Below, one piece after another: positions 10,431 to 19,909 of a DNA stretch of 64,000 bases. How positions within the stretch are numbered: the first letter of the stretch is position 1; every line of letters starts with the position of its first letter. Below the pieces are notes generated by a model that saw only the letters and a program-made list of their open reading frames with translations, was not told where the DNA came from and searched no databases. The stretch is from Siphonodentalium dalli (Eukaryota; Mollusca; Scaphopoda; Gadilida; Siphonodentaliidae): the NCBI GenBank assembly GCA_032622095.1, contig CP136061.1, positions 115,514,754 through 115,578,753 of the forward strand, read 5' to 3'. The position numbers and the translations under genes are program-made.

Positions 10431-11375
10431 GTCCCCCGACGTTTCCATCGGAGGACTATAGAAATGACCCTCGTCCGTCCGTCCGTCCGTGCGTCCGTCC
10501 GTGCATCCGTCCGTGCGTCCGAGATTGGGTACCTTCATTGTGTAATCAACTCCTCCTACAGTTTTAAACGTAGAGATTTGAAACTCTGGGATATTGTTCC
10601 TAACATGTTGGTGATTTGCAACATCTATATAGCTAATCAAAAATATAATTTTTTCCATATTTTTGGGGGGGTTTTCGACTTAGAAAATATGGAACATTTT
10701 TGCCTTTTGGATGAGATTGGGTACCTTCATGGTGTAATCAACTCCTCCTACAGTTTTAAATGTAGAGATTTGAAACTCTGGGATATTGTTCCTAACATGT
10801 TGGTGATTTGCAACATCTATATAGCTAATAAAAAATATAATTTTTTCCATATTTTTGGGGGGTTTTCGACTTAGAAAATTTGGAATATTTTTGCCTTTTG
10901 GATGAGATTGGGTACCTTCATGGTGTAATCAACTCCTCCTACAGTTTTAAATGTAGATATTTGAAACTCTGGGATATTGTTCCTAACATGTTGGTGATTT
11001 GCAACATCTATATAGCTAATAAAAAATATCATTTTTTCCATATTTTTGGGGGGTTTTCGACTTAGAAAATTTGGAACATTTTTGCCTTTTGGATGAGATT
11101 GGGTACCTTCATGGTGTAATCAACTCCTCCTACAGTTTTAAATGTAGAGATTTGAAACTCTGGGATATTGTTCCTAACATGTTGGTGATTTGCAACATCT
11201 ATATAGCTAATACAAAAATATCATTTTTTTCGCGTTTGCATGCGTTTGTTCATCGGGTTGTTTTGTCCAAGAAATTTTGTGGTGGTTTGCAACATCTATA
11301 TACTGTATAACATTGTTGCAAATAGTATCCTTCTAACAAATCCAATCATGAAGTTTACCACTCGAGTCGGGGGAC
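10431..11375 (+). mobile_element. GTCCCCCGAC-ended element containing a 191-bp tandem repeat (4 copies)
   Basis: The ends GTCCCCCGAC (10431) and GTCGGGGGAC (11366-11375) are exact inverted 10-mers. After a GTCCGTCC simple repeat (10471-10518), a unit starting GAGATTGGGTACCTTC recurs at 10521, 10713, 10904 and 11095. A shorter relative with one unit is at 15012-15257. No transposase is present, so it is non-autonomous. It lies in the gene A intron before the last coding exon. Confidence 0.85.
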
Positions 11376-12307
11376 ATGTGGTCTGCGACCTTTTATTTTT
11401 TTCGTATTCACAAGTGGTTGTAAAAATGCTCTTCTGCCAAAATTATTATATAAAATGCTACCATTCTCTCACAATTATGTTTGGAGGTTCTTCATAGTCA
11501 TGATTTGAACATAAAAAATCCATATTTGAACCATTGTTTCATCATTTTAATTTAGATATTACATATCTCCTATTTTCGTTATATAGGCGACTACTGAACT
11601 TTCAATTTCGATTTTGAAAAGACCAAGTCGCCCTATTGAATGGCTACTTCGCCTTATTTTTGTGACAGGGAGAAGTCAATTCTCGCGACCGAAGCATGAT
11701 AAATGCAAGAAATAACACTTTGATTTTGACCAAATTTGGTTCATAACTTCTATTGATGAATTTCTTGGGACGAGGTCAAAAGGAAAGTTTTAACATGCTG
11801 GTATATGTATTAGATCATGACACTGTTCAATGACGTGTTTTGATGTTGTAATGTCATATTTAATTTTAAGATACTTCAAGACATATTATGGACTTCTTTG
11901 GCTGTGTGAAACTGATAAGATAATATTCAGACACTATGCCTACTGGAGGAATGTAGCATTCTACTAACATGGCCTAACCTCTCAAACAAATCAACTTCAT
12001 AGATATCATCGTCCGAACTACGCTCTCAATTGTAAATATTTACTTCTCGAATCGCAACTATCAGTGATAAACTAACAAAAACTATTTCGCCATCAAGGGT
12101 CACTGCATATAATTAATATATAATTATATGTAATAATTAATATATAAGAATGACGGTGTGAGTTGCCAATTTGGATATAATATCTGTAAAAATAACTACT
12201 TTCGGCAAGATTATTCTCCATTTCTATTATTTGATCAACCTACTGGAGTGTTTCACATCATTTTAAACCCATACTTTTTAATGATTGTATATTTTGTTGC
12301 TGTGATA
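11376..12307. other. Intron of gene A, no feature seen
   Basis: AT-rich sequence; ATTAATATATAATTA inverted tract near 12110-12150. No coding frame or repeat recognised. Confidence 0.55.
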
Positions 12308-12557
12308 TTAACCTTTCATGACTGGAGCTTCCTGAAATTTTGCGAAAACCCTGTGCCAATGCATTCTCTTATATATGCCAGTCGCCTCGCATTTATTAGA
12401 GAATGCATTGGCCCAACAATATTTACCTTGATCTTGTAAGCCAGTGCATTCTCTTATATATGTGAGGCTTCCTATGGTAGACTTAATATATAAGAGAATG
12501 CACTGGCACATGGTATTTAATGCTGCACCAGTGCAGTTCCCATCATGAAAGGGTTAA
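12308..12557. mobile_element. A3 TTAA MITE immediately upstream of the last gene A coding exon
   Basis: TTAA at 12308 and 12554. Left TTAACCTTTCATGACTGGAG, two diverged hairpins, then AGTTCCCATCATGAAAGGG at the right. It ends 24 nt before exon 12582. Confidence 0.9.
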
Positions 12558-12581
12558 ACATAGACCTATTTATCTTTACAG

Positions 12582-12770
12582 AATATGCAGCCTACACCGA
12601 TGGTGCCTGGGATGGCTCCTGGCATGGTTATGCCCCCTGTTGCTATGGGAATGCCAGCCGCTCCTGCAAATAACCCTTTCATGCCACAGTATGGCGTCCA
12701 ACCGATGGCTTACCAACAACCGCCACGGCCGCCGATGTCACAAACGAATGATCCATTCGGTGCATTGTGA
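12582..12770 (+). CDS. Gene A last coding exon, PICALM/AP180 C terminus with NPF and DPF motifs
   Basis: The acceptor is TATCTTTACAG ending at 12581. Sixty-two residues are followed by TGA at 12768-12770. The peptide is rich in Met, Pro, Ala and Gln, with NNPF (EH-domain ligand) and a terminal NDPFGAL (DPF, AP-2 appendage ligand). An A3-type MITE ends at its TTAA 24 nt before the exon, so any branch point lies in the MITE or in those 24 nt. The stop sequence GCATTGTGAGA also reads as a splice donor (ATT|GTGAGA, 12766); see the exon at 15297. Confidence 0.92.
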   Translation, partial: NMQPTPMVPGMAPGMVMPPVAMGMPAAPANNPFMPQYGVQPMAYQQPPRPPMSQTNDPFGAL

Positions 12771-12999
12771 GAGTGACTGTTATACCACAGTATGTTGTTA
12801 GGTGAATAATTTATAGTTGTGTCATCCGGCCGGCGGTGGGGAGGGGGGGGGTTTGGTTACCACATTTATTTTCTGTTACTCAATAGTATAAGTATACCTG
12901 ACAGAAATAGTGTCATTTTATATCACAATTTTAGACCATTTGTTATACAAATTTAATTGATTATTTTTATAATATGATTCATCATAAAATCTGATAATT

Positions 13000-13300
13000 G
13001 TGATAGCTCTACAGATTTTTATAAGGCCGTTCAAAAGACAGTCATATTATGTGTTCAGTCTGGCCATCCATCCATCCGCTAACAATTTGGTTTCAGATGA
13101 TAACTTTAGTGTTAGTTTTTTCGATCGACTTAAACTTGGTATGTGGTTTAATCGGAAGAAAACAGAGGTCAATCTCGAATTTGAGTTGGATAAATTTTGC
13201 CTGAGTTATAGTCCTTGTTGGATTTAGAATAACGCAAAATGTTTGCAAATGATAACATTAGAATTTGTTTTTCGATTAACACAAAACTAGGTGAGATAGG
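13000..13300. repeat. Dispersed repeat F, uninterrupted copy
   Basis: TATGTGGTTTAATCGGAAGA, AGTTATAGTCCTTGTTGGA and ATGTTTGCAAATGATAAC also occur around the family E insertion (14000-14085 and 14860-14960). Related TTGGACTTGG-type sequence is found at 7100-7490. No coding capacity. Confidence 0.6.
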
Positions 13301-13354
13301 ATAGGATGATTCTATTTACAGTACACACATGAATATTACAATGGCAGTGACATA

Positions 13355-13660
13355 CAAGCTTGAGTTCAGTGTGCCTGTCATTTGCAGAATGAGGTCCCGA
13401 GAGGGTGAATTTAGTGACGCTATCCTGCATAGTGGGCTAGAATCACCAAATTCACCCTCTGTGAACCTCATTCTGCATGGCCTCATCTGCTAAGAGAGAC
13501 ATAGACTCAGATTTAAATTCCCAAATTGTGAATACTGTGATGTACACCCATTGGGAACCTCAATTATGCAATGTGTCGTCTGCCAATTTGGGGATATAGA
13601 GAAACTAAACTAAAAAAGAAATAGAATCTAAGTGAAGAAGTTTCTCTAGAACAAGGTAAA
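13355..13660. mobile_element. Long-form family B element, right end missing
   Basis: Starts CAAGCTTGAGTTCAGTGTGC with a GCAGAATGAGG hairpin, then GAGACATAGACTCAGATT and GAAGAAGTTTCTCTAGAA, as in 19454-19909. A short B copy (13669-13922) has inserted at its inner part. The rest of the right half is absent. Confidence 0.75.
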
Positions 13661-13668
13661 ATCAGAAT

Positions 13669-13922
13669 CAAGCCTTGGAATAGTGTGTCTGTCATTTGCA
13701 GAATGAGGTCCCCAGAGGGTGAATTTAGTGATGCTACCCCGCATAGCGGGCTAGCATCACCAAATTCACCCTCTGGGAACCTCATTCTGCTGAGGTGTAA
13801 GCAGAATGAGGTCCCCAGAGGGTGAATTTGGTGATGCTAGCCCGCTATGCAGGGTAGCATCACTAAATTCACCCTCTGGGGACCTCATTCTGCAAATGAC
13901 AGACACCCTATTTCAAGGCTTG
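13669..13922. mobile_element. Short family B MITE with 8-bp duplication ATCAGAAT
   Basis: The ends CAAGCCTTGGAATAGTGTG and CCCTATTTCAAGGCTTG are flanked by ATCAGAAT at 13661-13668 and 13923-13930. It consists of two adjacent near-perfect hairpins (13700-13790 and 13802-13892). Confidence 0.95.
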
Positions 13923-14085
13923 ATCAGAATATTACTGGGAGTAACCTAGCCCGACAAGGGCTGTCTTCCTGCTTCCCCCTAAACATATGTCACTAGATAA
14001 ATGATTAATATGGTGTGTGGTTTAATCGCAAGAAAACACAAATCAAGTTCGAATATGAGGCCTGTCTGACAAAATGCCTTAGTTA

Positions 14086-14859
14086 CGCAACGAAGTTAGG
14101 GGGGGTATACTGGAGTCAGCTTGTCCGTCCGTTGTCCGTCGGCGTCGTCCGTCCGTGGACACAAATTTGTCTGGAGTTTTTCTCAGTCGTTTTTTGATCA
14201 ATTTCCGTGAAACTTGGCACAGACATCAACCACCATGGGAACCTGTGCACCTGCGATTATAACGTCTGTTGGACTTTTTTTAGTGGAGTTATCCCCCCTT
14301 TTTCGACTTAGAAAATTTTCACAACATGTATACTTTTGTCCGAGCTTTTATTCCTAAATTTTTTAGTCAATTTTTTAAAAACGAGGCACAAATATTTAGT
14401 ACCATGGGAATTTGTGCACTTGCGATTATGACGTCTGTCCGACATTTTTTGGTGGAGTTATCCCCCTTTTTTTATTTAGAAACTTTTTTTGCAACATTCA
14501 TAATTTTGTCCGAGCTTTTATTCCTACATTTTTCAGTCAATGTTTTTTAATCTTGGCACTGATATTTAGTACCATGGGAACCTGTGCACCTGCGATTATG
14601 ACGTCTGTCCGACATTTTTTGGTGGAGTTATTCCCCTTTTACAACTTAGAAATTTTTTCGCAACATACATAATTTTGTCCAAGCTTTTATTCCTACATTT
14701 TTCGGTCAATAGGTTTAAGATTAGGGTTATGGTTGTACACCTGCAATGGGAACTGTTATTTTATTATTTTAACTAAATGTTTACTGACATGTGAAACATC
14801 TTAGTATTTTAAAAACAGGGGGGTATCCGTAGTCCCATTGGGACAGTCACACCTCTAGT
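14086..14859 (+). mobile_element. Family E element (GCAACGAAGTTAGGGGGG...), three internal units, inserted in repeat F
   Basis: Starts CGCAACGAAGTTAGG with GTATACTGGAGTCAGC and GTCCGTCCGT, and ends GGGACAGTCACACCTCTAG. A unit with ACCATGGGAACCTGTGCACC repeats about every 169 bp, three times. AGTTA at 14081 and 14857 may be a 5-bp duplication: the uninterrupted repeat F at about 13200-13225 reads GAGTTATAGTCCTTG. A second copy with two units is at 42055-42681. Confidence 0.8.
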
Positions 14860-15011
14860 TATAGGCCTTGTTGGACTTGGAATACTGTTCAATATGCAAA
14901 GTTGATTTGGATTCAGTCGGTACCCAAACACTTCGGTTAACAGTTTTTGTTTATGTCAATCATTATGAGCAAATAAAGGGCCTATTAAGCAATGCTCCAG
15001 CGGTGCACTTG

Positions 15012-15257
15012 TGTCCCCTAACTTTTTCAAATTTTGGGGGACTATAGAAATTATCTTCATCCGTCCTTCTGTCTGTTTGTCCGGATTTGGGTACCTTAGC
15101 TGTGAAATAAACTTCTCCTACAGTTCGTATCCTATTTATCTAAAACTTCAGGACATTTGTTACTTATACATGTATTGAAGATGTGCAACATATTTAGTGA
15201 ATATGCACTTTGTATCATATTAGTGTAAACTCCTCCCTGCCACCTTCGTCGGGGGAC
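15012..15257 (+). mobile_element. Short relative of the GTCGGGGGAC element, single internal unit
   Basis: GTCCCC and GGGGGACTATAGAAAT at the left, GTCCGTCC-like sequence, then GGGTACCTTAGCTGTGAAATA and AACTCCTCC, ending GTCGGGGGAC at 15257. It matches the ends and one diverged unit of the 10431-11375 element. It ends 39 bp before the acceptor of the candidate exon at 15297. Confidence 0.7.
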
Positions 15258-15296
15258 CTTGTGTTGGATATTTGAAACATTTCGTTTTTCTTCCAG

Positions 15297-15440
15297 GTGA
15301 TGGCTGGTTTAAAGTGCTGCGAGTCAGCAGTGAATGTGTGTTACAAGGGGAACAAATCTGATTGGCTGTTCGATGGAACGATAGCGACGAATCTGTTGAG
15401 AAAACGATTGGATCATGAAGTGGTTCTGATTTATCATTGA
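15297..15440 (+). other. Probable spliced terminal (3' UTR) exon of gene A
   Basis: A strong acceptor (pyrimidine-rich TTTTTCTTCCAG, ending 15296) is followed by GTGATGG. Joining the donor inside the gene A stop (GCATT|GTGAGA at 12766) to this acceptor gives GCA TTG TGA: the same terminal Leu and a new TGA from the second exon. The protein end is therefore unchanged whether or not the intron is removed. One frame is open for 47 codons (15297-15440), probably by chance. The 3' boundary is not defined; a candidate AATAAA lies at 17476. This is an inference from splice signals only. Confidence 0.5.
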
Positions 15441-15675
15441 AATATACACTTGTATCAGATCATTCATATCGTCCATTCGGAGAGTATCATGTGATCACAA
15501 CATGAGGTGCTGCTATTTATATCTTAAATACAAACAATCCGGCAAATATGGAGAGCTGGAGTGGCCATTTCAGTTAGCAACAGTGGTTTTAAAGATTACA
15601 GTTGTAACTTGGGCAATAGCCATTCATTAGACTGTCTTGTTACATTATTCCTATCAGCAGTCTGATGCTTTTGCA

Positions 15676-15929
15676 CAAGCCTTGAAATAGGGTGTCTGTC
15701 ATTTGCAGAATGAGGTCCCCAGAGGGTGAATTTAGTTATGCTACCCCGCATAGCGGGCTAGCATCACCAAATTCACCCTCTGGGGACATCATTCTGCTTA
15801 CACCTTGGCAGAATGAGGTTCCCAGAGGGTGAATTTGGTGATGCTAGCCCGCTATGCGGGGTAGCATCAATAAATTCACCCTCTGGGGACCTCATTCTGC
15901 AAATGACAGACGCACTATTTCAAGGCTTG
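15676..15929. mobile_element. Short family B MITE with 8-bp duplication CTTTTGCA
   Basis: The ends CAAGCCTTGAAATAGGGTG and CACTATTTCAAGGCTTG are flanked by CTTTTGCA at 15668-15675 and 15930-15937. Two long near-perfect hairpins fill the element. Confidence 0.95.
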
Positions 15930-16284
15930 CTTTTGCAGGCCTTCAGATTTCAAAATTATGCGTAACATATTTTTCGTATGCCTGGTTTGTGCTTAGGTAA
16001 CCAACAGGTTACACCAACTGTTATAATCAGTACAACTGGCATTATTAACTACAGATGGACAACTCATTGAACTAATGTTATGATTTTGAGTGTCTCATTT
16101 CGGGACTTGATTGAGCAATAATTAAGGTGATAATCAGTTATCACGAGTACTACATTAAACTTTGGCGCGACCTATTTTTCGTTCACGGCATTTTCATTTG
16201 AGCTAACCTCCAGACGAACAACTGTCGTTGGCCCCAAATTTGCAGGCCTGCTTTTGTTACCAATAATCTGAGAATTATGTTAGA

Positions 16285-16801
16285 TTAACCCTTTCGTTAC
16301 TGAATGGATTCTACTGTTCAGTTATAAAAGTATACATAGGAAAGGTCTATTCCTCGTAAGTAGGGATGTTTAGATCCTTCCAGCATATGACAGGAAGAGA
16401 AACACTGTTTTTTTAAATTATTGGGTGAGCATTCCTACTAATGAATCAATGGGTATTAACCCTTTCATGATGGGAGCTGCACTGGTGCAGCATTAAATAT
16501 TCTGTGCCAGTTGATTCTCGTATATATGCGAGTCTCCCATAGGGACCCTATAAGAGAATTCACTTGCTTACAAGGTCAAGGTAAATATTGTTAGGCCAAT
16601 GTATTCTCTTATATATGCATGGCGCCCTATGGGCAACTCGCATATATAAGAGAATGCATTGGCACAGGGTTAGGCCAATGTATTCTCTTATAAATGCGAG
16701 GCTCCCTATGGGAGATTCGCATATATAAGAGAATACATTGGTACAGGCTTAAAGGATTAAATAACTATTCATCAGCGAGTATTCAATTACGAATGGGTTA
16801 A
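16285..16801. mobile_element. Family C TTAA element with a nested A3 element
   Basis: TTAA at 16285 and 16798. It has GAATGGATTCTACTGTTCAG, a TATACATAGGAAAGGTCTAT block at the left, and CATCAGCGAGTATTCAATTA at the right. An A3 element (16456-16760) occupies an internal TTAA. The right TTAA is shared with the A1 element that follows. Confidence 0.82.
16456..16760. mobile_element. A3 TTAA MITE nested in a C element, three hairpin modules
   Basis: TTAA at 16456 and 16757. Left CCCTTTCATGATGGGAGCTG. Three successive TTCTCTTATATATGC-type palindromes lie at about 16500, 16595 and 16680, so the hairpin number differs from other A3 copies. Confidence 0.85.
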
Positions 16802-17186
16802 CCCTTTACCCAACAGAAGGGCCCTGTGCCAATGCATTCTCTTATATATGCGAGTCGACCATAGGTCGCCTCGCATATATAAGAGAATGCATTGGCTTAA
16901 CACATTAAAAATTATAAAATTGTTAAAGAATGTAAGAAAAAATGGTAAAAAGTTTTTTTTTTAGGCCAATGCATTCTCTTATATATGCGAGGCGACCTAT
17001 GGTCGACTCGCATATATAAGAGAATGCATTGGCACATGGTATAACTGTAACTATCACAATGTGGTCAAGGAGCCGGTTCCAATGATATCCATATTTGTAT
17101 GGTTCTATTGAGACAGACCGAAGATATTTTAGGCTGTTGAAGCTTTATTTGGCCGGTTTTGGCCGGTTTGTTGGGTAAAGGGTTAA
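16798..17186. mobile_element. A1 TTAA MITE (CCCTTTACCCAACA ends), two hairpins
   Basis: TTAA at 16798 and 17183 flank CCCTTTACCCAACA and TGTTGGGTAAAGGG. Near-perfect hairpins at about 16829-16895 and 16963-17037 flank AT filler. The right arm carries GAAGATATTTTAGGCTGTTG and GGCCGGTTTTGGCCGG. It is nearly identical to 26584-26983. Confidence 0.93.
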
Positions 17187-17348
17187 ACCTTTAGTGTGAG
17201 TAGTTCATTTAGGCCATATGCTATTTGTTGAACGTTGCCAACCAATGATTAGGAATCATTCTGCACTTGTATTATCTGTGGACTGCTTATATTTCTTAAA
17301 CATCCCACCAGATGTGTAAGAGACCATTTGAATGTACACTTTTATATA

Positions 17349-17872
17349 AGGCATTTTATTTTGTATTACTTGGTTTACGAGTTGTTTTGGCTAAATTGTA
17401 GGGGAGGTGGGAGGGAAAAAACTAATTAAAATTTTTTTTATTTAATTTAAATTGTCAAACAGTAGGGTCGGGAGAAATAAAATACTTGCTGTATAATAAT
17501 CTCCTCATCTAAAACAAGCCACCATATCACCTATAGCTATATTTTGCCCTTGTCTAATTGCATAGACAAATATATATTTTTATTTGGATGTGTTTTTAAA
17601 GCAAGAAACTGATAGATGAAAAAATATCGCCAATATCAAAAGTCTGTCTTGTTGTCATTGACATTCATTACCATAATGATCGCCAGGAGGCTTCGATGTT
17701 GTATATTTTATGCAAACTTATAATTTTTTTAATTTTTGGTATATGTCTGGACTAATATTCCCATTGGCGAAAATAAAAAAAAACGAAAACTAAAATTTTA
17801 TTTATTTTGACAAACAGCTTTTTTGTTGGGGTAGGAAAATCCGTACACCAAGTAATAAAAAATAAAATGCCT
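17349..17872. mobile_element. Element with about 32-bp terminal inverted repeats (family Q)
   Basis: The ends AGGCATTTTATTTTGTATTA and TAATAAAAAATAAAATGCCT are inverted with few mismatches. Flanking sequence on both sides carries CATCCCACCAGATGTGTAAG and GACCATTTGAATGTA (left 17304, right 17884), the latter belonging to family C. No coding frame. Confidence 0.65.
17476..17481 (+). promoter_or_regulatory. Candidate polyadenylation signal (AATAAA)
   Basis: AATAAA lies about 2.2 kb downstream of the candidate terminal exon. It lies inside a repeat bounded by inverted ends at 17349 and 17872, so it may belong to the repeat rather than gene A. Such hexamers are common in AT-rich DNA. Confidence 0.2.
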
Positions 17873-18003
17873 CATAGTGGTGAACATCCCACCAGATGTG
17901 TAAGAGACCATTTGAATGTATATTTTTATAACTGATGAGAGAATTCATCTAGTAAAAAAAGGGTTAATTGCGTACATCTTTATGCAGTTTCCACATCTGC
18001 TAA

Positions 18004-18266
18004 CGATATAAAGTTATTATACAATGTTGTGTACAGTATGTGATTTTCTTGTACGAGTCCAGGTTGTTGTGAAAAGTCATTGGACGAGACACGCATTGTC
18101 GAGTCCAATATGACTTTTCACCACTACCGGGACGAGTACAAGAAAAACACATACTGTACACAACATTGTATAATGACATTCGTGACGTCACGGAGTCCTG
18201 ATAAAAAGTCATATTGGACTCAATTCAGTCCAATATGACTTTTTATCGGGACTCCGTGACGTCACG
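18004..18266. repeat. Two adjacent foldbacks, the second with a CRE-like site in each arm
   Basis: The first pairs ATACAATGTTGTGTACAGTA (18020) with its complement (18150-18170) around 18090. The second (18181-18266) is an almost perfect 84-bp palindrome starting and ending CGTGACGTCACG, each arm containing TGACGTCA, with AAAAGTCATATTGGACT inside. Confidence 0.85.
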
Positions 18267-18817
18267 AAGTAACTCTATTGCCAAATGAATCGGTGAAATT
18301 TCGGGAGTCCAATATGGCTTTTTAACCAGATTATCATGTGACAGCTTTTGCCCAATCAGAAATAGTGTTAGTTAAGGGATGGATAATAATAATCTTTAGA
18401 ACTACATTTTGCAACTGACATAGCCAGAACATTGTTACATAATTTATAAATGATATTCATCTTGAGATGGCCAAACTGGCGTTCCATTAATAGATTATAT
18501 TTATATCTCATGCAGTTCTAGGAAGGTTTTATCATATAATGCTGCTAATCTATGGTTTTCTAAATCGAGTTCTTATTTTTTGGTATTTAAAGTCTGTTTG
18601 CTCTAGCAAAAACTGAATCTATTATGAGGAGGAATGTTTCATCTTTTGAAGTTAGAATTGTGAAAGACGCAAGGAGATTAACTACATATCAAATTTAAAC
18701 CATGGAAGCTTTTTAATACTAAATTTAATGATGATTCTATACACTTGATCGTTTACAGTTTCCATACCAGACTCTTACTCTTCCCACTCTCCCTCTCCAT
18801 TCTATGCTAAACTCGTA

Positions 18818-18941
18818 CAGTAATGCCCTAAATAATCGACTCCTTAACCACAGCAGAATTATGGATAATTTTTCAGGATTTAGTCGGAAATATGGCTTGT
18901 TGCCATTCATCAGAAAGCTCTCATTATTTAGGGCATTACTG
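18818..18941. mobile_element. Family D MITE, internally deleted
   Basis: A left arm from CAGTAATGCCCTAAATAATC to AGAAAGCTC is joined directly to the last bases of the right arm, ATTATTTAGGGCATTACTG. TA flanks both sides. Confidence 0.88.
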
Positions 18942-19064
18942 TAAGACTTTAAAATTATTTATGCTTTATAACATCTCGAATTTCATCCCACAAAAATTAT
19001 GCTTGCTATTTCGTCTGCTGTTGTACAAGGAACTTACAAGGGGCTATCCTAGAACTAGAACATT

Positions 19065-19337
19065 TTAACTGTTTCTTTACTAAATACTCATTAACGAGTA
19101 GTTCCTTTAAGAAATGTTCAGATAATAAGTTCAACAAATGACCAGGCCATTTGTTGAACTTATTATCTGAACATTTCCCTCCAATAAATAGGAATTCTTC
19201 TGCAAAAGTATTTACATTTGGATGTGTGCCGTTTGCTTTTATTTTCTGAACATAACTCGAGATGAATAATGGACCATTCCAATGTATAATTTTATAACTG
19301 AATCGTGAGAATCCATATAGTAAAGAAAGAGATAAGG
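19065..19337 (-). mobile_element. Family C element in reverse orientation
   Basis: TTTACTAAATACTCATTAAC, AAATGTTCAGATAATAAGTT paired with its inverse around 19130, then GAATAATGGACCATTCCAAT and TATAACTGAATCGTGAGAA. It matches the complement of the C family; ends are diverged. Confidence 0.7.
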
Positions 19338-19453
19338 GCCCCATAAATCTAGAATGTGAACATTTATTCTCTACTAAGTTCATCATTCTTTAATTAGGTT
19401 GCAAAGCTCATATGACAGGAATAGCATGTCCTATTTCATAAATCTGTAGTCCC

Positions 19454-19909
19454 CAAGCCTGCGTTTAGTGTGCCTGTCATTTGCAGAATGAGGTCCCCAG
19501 AGGGTGAATTTAGTGATGCTATCCCGCATAGCGGGCTAGCATCACCAAATTCACCCTCTGGGTACCTCATTCTGCATGTCCTCATCTGCTATGGGAGACA
19601 TAGACTCAGATTGAGGTTCCCAAATTGTGAATATTATGATGTACACACATTGAGAACCTCAATTATGCAATGTATCGTCTGCCAATTTGAGGATATAGAG
19701 AAACTAAACTAAAAAAGAAATAGAATCTATGTGAAGAAGTTTCTATAGAAATTTGATATTAAATAAAGTCACCAGAGAAGATGAGGCCGAAGCAGAATGA
19801 GGTCCCCAGAGGTGAATTGGTGATGCTAGCCTGCCATGCAGGATAGCGTCACTAAATTCACCCTCTGGGGACCTCATTCTGCAAATGACAGACACTAAAC
19901 TCAGACTTG
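19454..19909. mobile_element. Long family B element with 8-bp duplication GTAGTCCC
   Basis: The ends CAAGCCTGCGTTTAGTGTGC and ACACTAAACTCAGACTTG are flanked by GTAGTCCC at 19446-19453 and 19910-19917. Two hairpins flank an internal segment with GAGACATAGACTCAGATTGA and GTGAAGAAGTTTCTATAGAA. Confidence 0.93.

Larger units (their letters stand above)
4720..15440 (+). other. Gene A: 3' portion of a PICALM/AP180-family clathrin assembly gene
   Basis: Four coding exons with GT/AG borders and compatible phases (157 nt ending in phase 2, 124 nt ending in phase 0, 60 nt, then 189 nt including the stop) join into one frame that follows the C-terminal tail of PICALM/AP180. That tail has an LVxxDLDSSLAxLxGNL block, then a TGGSNWQ block, then a Pro/Met/Gln-rich tail. 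In the family this unstructured tail binds clathrin and AP-2. Visible motifs are NPF (EH-domain ligand) and DPF (AP-2 alpha-appendage ligand). The ANTH domain and middle of the protein lie left of the window. Introns are full of MITEs. A second gene of the same family begins 25 kb downstream in the same orientation. Family assignment is firm; paralogue name and expression are not known. Confidence 0.88.

Noticed and set aside
10413-11310. Open frame of 153 codons and following similar frames
   Set aside because: They are repeated readings of the 191-bp tandem unit within a transposon.
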